Source: Symsagittifera roscoffensis (Eukaryota; Xenacoelomorpha; Acoela; Convolutidae). Taken from it: a DNA stretch of 64,000 nt. A program made the translations under genes and the position numbers. The DNA is taken from contig NC_087071.1 in assembly GCF_963678635.1 (NCBI RefSeq), forward strand, positions 3,611,624 to 3,675,623, in the 5' to 3' direction. This document shows, piece by piece, positions 57,601 through 64,000 of this stretch. Numbering within the stretch: the stretch's first letter is position 1; every line of letters starts with the position of its first letter. Under the pieces are notes generated by a model. The model was given only the letters and a program-made list of their open reading frames with translations, was not told the DNA's origin and did not search any database.

Positions 57601-60600
57601 TTCTGTATTGTGATTTTACATAGTCTGTACTACATATTAATTCCTTCCCCGAGTCGAGATTTTTCACCTAATTTGAAGCAAGATTTGAGCGGTTTGAGCG
57701 GTTTTTGAACGGTTTATCTACCCGGGTCCTCTTTTTGCTCGATGGAAAAGAGTTAATGTATTTAATTAAAGTTATATTTGCCTCTTCAAAATTTTTCATT
57801 TTTAATTCTTAGTCTAGGAATTGTTGTAATCTGATTTTAGATCATTCACTTTGACTAATTTTTCAACAGTTCTTTGTTTGACCTTCAACTTAGTCCACTC
57901 TTTCGGAGTGATCTTGTTCACTTTTTTATCTAATATTTTAGTGATTGAGTACTCACCTAATTTAACTCTTTCTTCTTCTTTTAAAAAGCTCTAGCTTTTG
58001 CTTCAAACTGCCAAATGAATGTCAAATAAGTAGAATAACTCTTAGTTTGTCAAATTGAAACTGTGAGAAAGATTATGTTTCAAAAAAAAGTAACTTGATG
58101 TCCTAAAGTACCCGGGTTGACCAAAAAAGTTTGTCATACTGTTCTAATATATGGAGAAATGATTCTCGTACAACTTTCTACAATTCCATACGTACAACTC
58201 GTAACAAAATTCTACGATAAGCATTTTTCATAGGGAAACTTTTATGACAAGCCTTTTTCAATATATCAAAAGTTTATTATCAAGTTTCGCTAAAACTTTT
58301 TGGGTTTTGTCCGTAAACGCAATAATCAGGATTTACTAACACTCCCTTTGGTTGAAGGGATGAAACCTCACAGATACTCCACTTTTGGGTAATCATTGTG
58401 AGGTTTCTTTTCACAGATCATTCAAATCTATGAATAGGAGCCTCAAATTTTTGTATATGGCTAGAAAATAGTTATTCAACAATTGTAAAAAACTTTGACC
58501 TGACTTTTTTTGACGATTTGAAGTGTCTTTTATAGAATCAAAACTTCAAAATTTCAAAAACTTCCAAATTTGGATTCGCACAAAAATTTTCTGGCATTTT
58601 TGCTGTTTTGATATAAAAAACTCAAAAAATGCTTATTTGAGCATGAAAGTGATATTGCAACTGAAAATTGAGAAAAAAAATCCTTCAAAGTGTCAGTGTC
58701 CACAAAAGTAAAAAAATCGATAGGAGTCATTTGAAAAAGAATTATATAGTTACGATTTTTGTTTGGAGGCAAAAAGACTCATTTTTAATCGATTAGATTT
58801 GATTGTTTTTCACTTTTATTGACAATGACAATGGAACTCAATCATAATCGTTTTTTTTAAATGGTACAAAAATTCTTTTCTATTTAATCAAATTAATTTT
58901 GCTTCGCAACTTCGATATTTTTGCTAACTTCTTTTTGTTACTAAATAATTGAAATCTGTACCATTCAACATTTTGCAAAGTTTGATTTGATAAATGCAGA
59001 ATTATTTGCAAAATGTTGCAAGACGCGAAACAAAACTAAAAAGAAAGAAAAATCCATTTTAATGTGGTTTTCGACATATAATACGGCGCTCATTTAAATT
59101 ATCCGGACAAAACGAACAAAACTTGAACTTTCACACGCGGTTTTCTCAAATTGGGTTAAGATTAGACAAAAATTGAACGAAACAAAAGTTGCTTAGATTT
59201 TCATCAGATTTAATATGGGTTGTTTAAGCTTTTTTCCACTAATCAAAAATTACGCTGAAACTACTTTGTTAATTGATGAGAAAATTATATCACAAGAAGC
59301 TTTTTACGCAGTTCAACAAAGTTTAAGAAGGGTTAAATCCCCAAAAATTAGCATAAATTGTTTAAAAGCGAGATTCTGTGTTTTATATAGTAAAAATCAC
59401 ATTTATTGACTATCAAGTGAAAACATTTTCCCTTGTACAGCTTTTTCGAGATACAACCCTTCTAGAAATTTGTTGGGTTGCGTAGTGGTTTTTTGTGATG
59501 TATATTCCTTATCAATTAACAAGGTAGTTTCAGCGTAATTTTTGATTAATTGAAAAAAAGCCAAAATGACCCATTTTGGGGGTAAAATTTTGGTTGAGAA
59601 GTTCGGAGAAAAGTTGCACTATAATAATTCTAAGCAAATTTTATTCCGTTCACTTTTTGTCTAATCTTAATCCAATTTGAGAAAAACGCGTTTGAAAATT
59701 CAAGTTCTGCTCGTTTTGTCCGGATAATTTAAATCAGCACTGTATAATCCATTATAACGGATTTCAAATGATTTATAATGCAATATGTTTTTGCGAGAAA
59801 AAATGGATTTTTTTTCCATTTTTAGTTTAATTGTTTTTGTCCGAGCATAAGATGGGATTCATTTATATTGACAATAATTTTGACCACAAAAATCCATTAT
59901 AATAGATTTTTTTTCTATTTTCTCAAATGCGGGCGACCGCAAAAGACAGAATGCGCAACAATTTTCAACCAATCGTCACACTTTAAATTGCCCCAAAAGG
60001 ACTAAAATTATCTTTTATTTGCTTCGAGTGTTGGAATTCTGAGCTTTGATTGGTTGACATAACCAATCAAGGATTAACCGTGCCATCTCCCCCCTCAACT
60101 AAGTGACACATCCCGTAGAAACTCCTAGCCACCTAGCTACGTACTAATTTTGAAAATTGAGTTCGTACAAAAAATTCATTTCAAACAAAAGCTCAGAATA
60201 AACAGCTTGAGAACAATTTTCAAAAGGAAAACCTATTAGTAATGTCAGTTATCTAAAATTAAGCTTATAGTTTTTTTAAATAATTTTTTTTGGTTGATCA
60301 GATCAATTTACTTTGTTCTCTAAGTTAATTTATTTTAAAAAACCAGTTCTTTTATCCCTCTTAAATCAGTCATGGAGGATTGTACAGTTTATCCTCAATC
60401 AAACCTCTTTCGCTCTTTTGAGCATAAAGATTTTTTCAAAGGTGTTTTTTATTGTTGTATGCCCAATTAGAGACGTAATGTTAGCCCAGGACAGTCTGAC
60501 AGCAGAAATGGAAGTGTTTAACGCGATGAGTTACACCCAGGGGTCAATTGCAGCCTCCATGTTGAACACGGCCATGCACAACAACCTCTTGACATGTTTG

Positions 60601-63330
60601 GGCATATATCTACAGGTTTGGTTCTACTTTCAAATTTCTTATTTACTCGTTTACGCTTTTTTTTTTACTCATTTGGCCCAAAAATCAAATTTCAACATCT
60701 TGAACTCAAACTACTATGCTTTAATCTGCTTGGCTAGAATTGGTCAGTCAAATTTGGTACCATCTCAAAATGTTTGTTCGCTATTTTAGGTCGAATTACA
60801 AATAAACTGAATTGGCCTACAATAAAGAATCTTGGGGTAACTACTCAAAATTATTTCAAATACGCTCCAGAGTTTTACCCGGATGAGATAAAAAATAGAA
60901 AACAGCTCCAGAGAAAAAATTGATCACATTCGTTTCTGCTCGAAACTCGGCCTTGTTAGAAGTCGGCATAAGAATAAAGTGAGCGCATTTGTATTAACCA
61001 AATCAACCAGTGCTATCAGTATCGTATGTTGTTCTCAGAATTTAGACATTGAGTGGCGGATATTCAACAAACCACCATATCTACAAACCGCCCTATCTTG
61101 AAGCCGAAACTGCATCAGATCTACGTAAATTAAATAAGAGTTATGTAAGAACTGCATAACGACAATGGCAAGCATAACGACAATGGAATAATGTTATTAT
61201 GCTGCATATTAAAATTAGTTTTTGGCTTGTTGGAATCCTAATTGTATTTTTGGTTTGTTGGCCCTTCAGCTGGTTGGCGTACCAGTCATTGGATATTGCC
61301 AAAGCAAAATTAAAAAATTCGGGTGGAATCTGTAAAAAGATTGTCGTTGATAGTTAGAATGGTTGAAATTATGGTAAAAAAATTGTTCCAAGTTGACACA
61401 TTGTTTGACATTTTTGAAATATTTGTGCTGTAATAGCCTGTCAAACTGTTGATTAATTTCCAATAAAAAAAGCGACAATGCAATTGACCTAAAATGATTA
61501 TTTTTTAACCAATTTTATAACATTCAAAGAAACTTATAACAAAATCGGAACGAGTTTGAAATTAGTTCATTCGTTGTCAGAATATTTTTAAAAAATCGTT
61601 TTTTTTTTCAATTGATGAGAAGGTACTAATCCTTAACTAGTGCTTAGATGATTTGTCCCGCCCATTTTCCAAAATGAAGAGCCAGCGCGGGACTTGAACT
61701 TACGCCTTTGGATTGGTATCCGCATGCATACCCGCTAAACTAACTTGCCCCGTTGCGATAGCAATATTCAGAAAAATATGCTTACTGTTAGAATTAGCCA
61801 CATACTGTACCTCGGTTTTTTTCGGTTTTTATTCGGAGTCACGGCATTTTTGAAAGACCAAAAAAACTAAACTAGAATACAGGGGAGGATCTAGGGTTTT
61901 CTCGAGGGGGGGGCTTTTTTGTTAGGTCGACCGAATTGATTTTTTGAGCTCTCCCTAAGCACGGTTTAGTCCCTGTTTTGGCCAAATTTTCTGCGCCGCA
62001 GGCAAAATTTTGAAAAAACCAAAAAGGCGTTTTTAAGCACTTTTTGAAAAAAAATTGCGTTTTTTCGGCGCGCGATCTCCCCTCAAAATGAGTATATATT
62101 GGCGCCAAAGGCGCAATTAGAAAAAATTTAGGGTCGGTTGGCCAAAAATGGATTTCTTAAAAAGTACCAAAGGGGGACCCTTTAGGCCGGCAGGGGGTCG
62201 ACTCCCTGAAAGAAGGATGTCCGCCCCCACCCCTTTAAATCCGCCCCTGCTAGTACCTGTTTGTTTATGAGATCAATTTCATTGCGTCTATTATTGGTAA
62301 CTTATTTTGTGCATATGATTGAGATGAATTTGTCGGGCATAATCTTAACGTTTTTGGATCTTTTTAGAGACATCATTTCCATTCAACAAATTCAACATTT
62401 CTTATACAACAAATGGACGTTTGTCCATACTCGAAAATCGAAATCACCGAATTCATGCAGTTTTGGATTTACGACAAAAAACTTCCAATTCTGAAAGTCT
62501 CTTTCAACAATTCAACGAAAAATGAAGCCCTTTTTTCATACACATATTTATGTTCTATCAAGGATCTGGCATACAAAAATTGTTCGCAAAAAGCAGAATA
62601 CAACCCCCAATTTGCAATTATAATACGAAATGCCAAGAACGAAATATTGCAAATTTTTGATATTATGAAAGAAAACACCACAAAATTAGAAATCAGTTTC
62701 GATATGAAAGATAACTTGCCGTATTTTGTCAAGGTGTACGACGAAGCAAAGTTTGTAGTTCAATACGAGAATGAAAATTACGATGAGTTTCTAAATTGGT
62801 TTCGAGATGTTTCAACTCAAAATGGTACGAAATTACCGCCATATTTCACGACATTTGTCCTTGATATGTACCAACTTGCATTGCGAAACGTTATTAACTT
62901 GGAATGGTTATTCGAAGTACTCCAAAAGCAGAAACAGTTTTCTAAAGCTGGAATTTTGGACTTGGATGAGCTAAGCGACTTGGAAAGTTGTCTAGAAGCA
63001 AAATTGTTTTCCAAATCGAAAAACAACGAGAAAAAATTACTCGATTTTTGCAATTTTTGGAGCAATAAAACTTGTTCCAAAAATATGACAGAAGAACAAA
63101 ATGTTACGGACGAAATGAATAGTTGGTATGGGTTATTTGGCGAAGATTTTAAACAAGTTTTGCTGCGGAAAGCAGAAGTATCGGAAGCTACTGGCAAACC
63201 AGACCCAAATAAAACTAAGAACGGAGACGATACAGCTGAAAAAAGTTTCGCTCAGAAAATTTTCGGGACTGAAAAGCCAATGATTTCATGCTGGATAGGT
63301 ATTGTTTCAGTTATGAAATTGTCACTCTGA
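35667..63330 (+). CDS. M1-family zinc aminopeptidase, secreted or membrane-associated, five exons over 27.7 kb
   Basis: M1 aminopeptidases remove N-terminal amino acids from peptides using one zinc. Exons 35667-36618, 40157-40309, 46213-46336, 60471-60615 and 62368-63330 join with matching phases (1, 1, 2, 0) to 779 codons including the stop. Order: signal peptide; N-terminal beta domain with TQFQSSFARTVFPCFDEP; GGMEN substrate motif across junction 1; HELNH-18 residues-E zinc site in exon 2; SYTQGS with the catalytic tyrosine in exon 4; then EFMQFWIYDKKLPILKV and an ERAP1-C-like helical domain. At 778 residues it is shorter than the usual 850-1,000, so the C-terminal domain is short, or splicing at 63,299 continues outside the window. 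Introns of 3.5, 5.9, 14.1 and 1.75 kb hold an LTR element and a satellite. Closest subfamily not determined. Confidence 0.85.
37695..38070. repeat. Three tandem ~128-bp repeats
   Basis: GCAATCCCAAATACTG starts at 37,695, 37,824 and 37,952. Each unit also has GATATGCTG, a GTTGT.TTTCC word and CCAAAATCAGTATT. Shorter AAATACTGACCTA copies extend upstream to about 37,600. Confidence 0.9.
38225..38320. repeat. Short ~20-bp repeats (TTGCGGATTCCACTTAC)
   Basis: Four to five degenerate copies with alternating GCGGATTCC / GTGGAATCT and CACTTAC words. Confidence 0.7.
39341..39376. repeat. Perfect 13-bp inverted repeat
   Basis: CTTGGTTGCTGTG (39,341-39,353), a 10-base loop, then its exact reverse complement CACAGCAACCAAG (39,364-39,376). 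Confidence 0.9.
39503..39650. repeat. GAGCGGTTT inverted repeat, also present in opposite orientation at ~57,645-57,715
   Basis: GAGCGGTTTTTGAGCGG pairs with AAACCGCTCAAACCGCTC. The following TCAAATTAGGTGAAAAATC is found reverse-complemented at 57,665-57,690 together with TTGAAGCAAGATTTGAGCGG. Confidence 0.75.
40157..40309 (+). CDS. Aminopeptidase exon 2: GGMEN and HEXXH zinc site
   Basis: Acceptor TTTGCCAG|GAATGG. With the last G of exon 1 it gives GGMEN (family usually GAMEN). HELNHQW supplies two zinc His and the catalytic Glu; the third ligand Glu is in WSEIWLTE, exactly 18 residues after the second His. The linker between GGMEN and HELNH is several residues shorter than in most M1 enzymes. 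Donor GAAG|GTTTGA, phase 1. Confidence 0.9.
40684..40992 (-). repeat. LTR (3' LTR in element orientation)
   Basis: Shares with the other LTR the words GGACTATGTACAGATACG, TTCTCTACT, AAGTTGAATTTG and GAAACTAAGCATAAACA in order. Confidence 0.88.
42046..42315 (-). pseudogene. Integrase remnant of the intronic LTR element
   Basis: Zinc-finger cysteines CIEC, then EPNQEWEFNFAGSF, the start of the integrase core (family: PxxxWxxDFAGP). The first catalytic Asp is replaced by Asn in this copy. The frame ends soon after. Confidence 0.75.
43260..43410 (-). pseudogene. RT remnant of the intronic LTR element
   Basis: The minus strand reads DWLGFKINAKRTTTLAHKF then HAIRNLKKPK, the FLGYxIxxxGxxPLxxKxxAIxxLxxP block that follows the RT palm. 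A stop follows soon after. The longer plus-strand ORF over this stretch is its antisense. Confidence 0.65.
44538..45037 (-). pseudogene. Decayed Gag of the intronic LTR element
   Basis: Two overlapping open pieces. The inner one reads TYEGYIFFSRRQNDHESLGKF then HDFLSKLDKICKLCN, which resembles the FxxRxQxxxESLxxFxxxLxxLAxxC pattern of gypsy Gag capsids. The outer piece is Lys-rich. Frames are broken. Confidence 0.6.
45260..45277 (-). other. Primer-binding site (TGGCGCAGACAACGAAT)
   Basis: Immediately inside the 5' LTR; TGG start complementary to a tRNA CCA end. The tRNA species was not identified. Confidence 0.6.
45278..45588 (-). repeat. LTR (5' LTR in element orientation)
   Basis: TG at 45,278, CA at 45,587-45,588. 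Aligns along its whole length with 40,684-40,992. Confidence 0.88.
46213..46336 (+). CDS. Aminopeptidase exon 3
   Basis: Acceptor AAATTAG|GTTTGG. Continues the zinc-ligand helix as GLASFVAKELIRELA (family: EGFAxYxE), then FALVQPG. Donor GGAAG|GTAAAA, phase 2. No start codon lies in the exon; it was found by matching phase and homology. Confidence 0.8.
47124..47303 (+). CDS. Possible cryptic exon, unassigned
   Basis: 60 codons, polar (reads NDKTADPIFSNGRYNKEA), between an acceptor-like GGTCACAG and a consensus-like donor ACTCA|GTAAGT. Its phase (1-1) does not fit the phase-2 intron of the aminopeptidase, so it is not an ordinary exon of that gene. It may be a relic. Confidence 0.2.
48047..56386. 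repeat. 8.3-kb satellite array, 33-bp unit
   Basis: About 250 units. The unit is two related half-units, ATTGCGGAAGAAATAC (16 bp) and ATTGTCTTTCGAAATAC (17 bp), sharing ATTG at the start and AAATAC at the end. The first half-unit is sometimes repeated alone (with variants GCGAAAGAAATAC, GCCGAAG, GCGGAAAAAATAC). Because 33 is a multiple of 3 and the unit lacks stops, all six frames stay open for hundreds of codons (11-residue cycles such as IAEEIHCLSKY, LRKKYIVFRNT, CGRNTLSFEIH). Marker variants recur about 2.5 kb apart, showing higher-order repeats. It lies wholly within intron 3 of the aminopeptidase gene. Confidence 0.97.
56534..57613 (+). other. Unassigned ORF cluster, possible retroelement relic
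   Basis: Open pieces at 56,563-56,805, 56,927-57,352 and 57,419-57,613, less AT-rich than the flanks. They are polar and acidic (AEPEKTPKNKEPSAGDEAVFE; ENSTDQLVTWIPEDNDTE) with no motif I recognise. They directly follow the satellite. They could be the remains of one ORF broken by stops. Confidence 0.3.
58362..58407. repeat. Perfect 11-bp inverted repeat
   Basis: GAAACCTCACA (58,362-58,372) and TGTGAGGTTTC (58,397-58,407), 24-base loop, in intron 3. Confidence 0.85.
59082..59744. mobile_element. 663-bp MITE-like element with long terminal inverted repeats
   Basis: The left end reads TACGGCGCTCATTTAAAT; the right end, reverse-complemented, reads TACAGTGCTGATTTAAAT. Both continue into TTATCCGGACAAAACGA, CTCAAATTGG and GATTAGACAAAAA. 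The inverted similarity runs inward about 230 bp per side (CAAAAATTACGCTGAAACTA is present on both sides). Ends begin and end at TA, as in Tc1/mariner-type insertions. No transposase; the 64-residue ORF inside has no match I know. Confidence 0.88.
60471..60615 (+). CDS. Aminopeptidase exon 4: catalytic tyrosine region
   Basis: Acceptor CAATTAG|AGACG completes an Arg codon with exon 3. RDVMLAQDSLTAE matches the family ALDSL segment; MSYTQGSIAASML matches the SYxKGASVIRML block with the transition-state tyrosine. Donor CTACAG|GTTTGG, phase 0. Confidence 0.85.
61681..61754 (-). other. tRNA-like sequence (SINE head or pseudo-tRNA)
   Basis: The minus strand reads GTTAGTTTAGCGGGTATGC (good box A) and AAGTTCAAGTCCCGC (good box B) about 35 bases apart. 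The anticodon stem is one or more bases short, so a working tRNA is unlikely. Confidence 0.45.
61879..62249. mobile_element. 371-bp non-autonomous element with CAGGGG terminal inverted repeats
   Basis: The left end CAGGGGAGGATCTAGGG and the right end (reverse-complemented CAGGGGCGGATTTAAAGGG) are inverted copies. The flanks share CTAG (CTAGAATA / CTAGTACC), a possible decayed 8-bp target duplication, as in hAT-type elements. No coding capacity. A related one-sided end, CAGGGGTGGATCTAAG, is at 23,215. Confidence 0.65.
62368..63330 (+). CDS. Aminopeptidase exon 5: C-terminal domain
   Basis: Acceptor TTTTTAG|AGACAT, phase 0. Starts RHHFHSTNSTFLIQQ, then EITEFMQFWIYDKKLPILKV (family: VKEIMDTWxxQxGFPVVxV), FVVQYENENYDEFLNWF and PPYFTTFVLDMYQLAL, as in the ERAP1-C-like domain. 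TGA at 63,328. A possible donor at 63,299 (GATAG|GTATTG) would allow extension past the window. Confidence 0.8.
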   Translation, partial: RHHFHSTNSTFLIQQMDVCPYSKIEITEFMQFWIYDKKLPILKVSFNNSTKNEALFSYTYLCSIKDLAYKNCSQKAEYNPQFAIIIRNAKNEILQIFDIMKENTTKLEISFDMKDNLPYFVKVYDEAKFVVQYENENYDEFLNWFRDVSTQNGTKLPPYFTTFVLDMYQLALRNVINLEWLFEVLQKQKQFSKAGILDLDELSDLESCLEAKLFSKSKNNEKKLLDFCNFWSNKTCSKNMTEEQNVTDEMNSWYGLFGEDFKQVLLRKAEVSEATGKPDPNKTKNGDDTAEKSFAQKIFGTEKPMISCWIGIVSVMKLSL

Positions 63331-63335
63331 ACTTT

Positions 63336-63341
63336 AATAAA
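63336..63341 (+). terminator. AATAAA just after the aminopeptidase stop
   Basis: Five bases after TGA. If used, the 3' UTR is very short. It supports, weakly, the gene ending at 63,330. Confidence 0.35.
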
Positions 63342-64000
63342 AACCACGAATTGATAGTTTCTGTGATTAATTGGAAAAATATATCATAATAAATTGATTT
63401 GTAATTTATCTTAATAACTATCGCGGCATCAATTCCAAACTAAACAGCTCAATTTCCAATACGAATGAGATGAAATTTAATTCAAATTTGAAAGATTTAT
63501 GGTTTTGTTTAGAGGACAAACGAAAAATATCTTTCAAAGTTACGATAGCTATTTTTGTTCCGACTTTCGATACGAAAGTGACGGAATATTTGTGCTCGGG
63601 GTGGGTTTTTTTTTCTTCCGACAAAATTCGACTTTTTAACTAGCCATTTTTGACGGAATTTTTTATTATCATTCAAAAGGTATTGTTGTTTTGAGCTGAA
63701 ATTTGAAAAGATATTTCACCTGTGATTATTTTTTGTAAAATTATGAGGGTTTTAAGATTGCCATTTTGACCAATTTGGGACAATTAACGCGCGATATATT
63801 TTGCTCTATTAACGCGTAAGCGGAGAGTTAATCCGTCTTAGAATTGTTTCAAATTGGTTGAAAGAAGCTTATTTGCCATAACTGATTTGTTACAAGGAGG
63901 GAAATCTATTCTTTTGTACTTTATATGAGGTGGGGGTATAATTTTCATAAAAAATTTCAAAAATAAGAAAAACAATTTTTTTTGTTATTACTGCTCCATA
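63342..64000. other. No gene seen
   Basis: AT-rich DNA without a supported ORF. A further aminopeptidase exon cannot be excluded beyond the window. Confidence 0.5.

Larger units (their letters stand above)
46337..60470 (+). other. Aminopeptidase intron 3 (14.1 kb)
   Basis: Bounded by exons whose phase-2 junction matches. Contains a possible cryptic exon at 47,124, the satellite, unassigned ORFs at 56.5-57.6 kb, a hairpin at 58.36 kb and a MITE. From about 57,620 to 59,080 and 59,745 to 60,470 I see no gene. Confidence 0.75.
60616..62367 (+). other. Aminopeptidase intron 4
   Basis: 1.75 kb, phase 0. No gene. Contains a minus-strand tRNA-like sequence and a CAGGGG-ended inverted-repeat element. 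Confidence 0.75.

Overview
This is a eukaryotic, almost certainly animal (invertebrate) genomic window. It holds two spliced genes with GT-AG introns of 0.2 to 14 kb, a 5'-truncated LINE, two LTR retroelements, small inverted-repeat elements and several tandem arrays. I cannot name the phylum. Host DNA is AT-rich with many T/A homopolymers; the first ~16 kb is clearly GC-richer because it is a retroelement.

Layout. (1) 1-13,391, minus strand: a very large, decayed Ty3/gypsy-type element cut by the window edge. In its own 5'->3' order it has gag with two zinc knuckles, a DTG protease, reverse transcriptase, RNase H, a long acidic linker, an integrase that has lost its N-terminal half, and a C-terminal macrodomain resembling the TARG1/ALC1 branch. 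Two extra downstream ORFs follow: one carries an SGNH (GDSL-like) hydrolase domain with all its blocks, the other is an unrecognised protein of about 1,050 residues with an SGNH-like start. (2) 13,392-16,500: its probable leader, with a 14-bp minisatellite and three 69-bp repeats. (3) 16,655-17,194: LINE reverse-transcriptase C-terminus. (4) 17,819-30,858, plus strand: an eight-exon gene that I identify as UPF3, the nonsense-mediated-decay factor, from its UPF2-binding domain and its exon-junction-complex-binding motif. Exon 2 carries an apparent +1 frameshift. (5) 30,859-35,666: intergenic DNA with small repeats. (6) 35,667-63,330, plus strand: a five-exon M1 zinc aminopeptidase (signal peptide, GGMEN, HELNH-18x-E, SYTQG). 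Its intron 2 holds an old LTR retrotransposon (40,684-45,588) and its intron 3 holds an 8.3-kb satellite (48,047-56,386).

The satellite has a 33-bp unit, so its period is a multiple of three. It is nearly stop-free in all six frames and produces dozens of long false ORFs. The two host genes have no evident functional link; UPF3 acts in RNA surveillance and the aminopeptidase is secreted or membrane-associated. The most unusual biology is the first retroelement, which joins a macrodomain and SGNH-hydrolase ORFs to a gypsy-type gag-pol.
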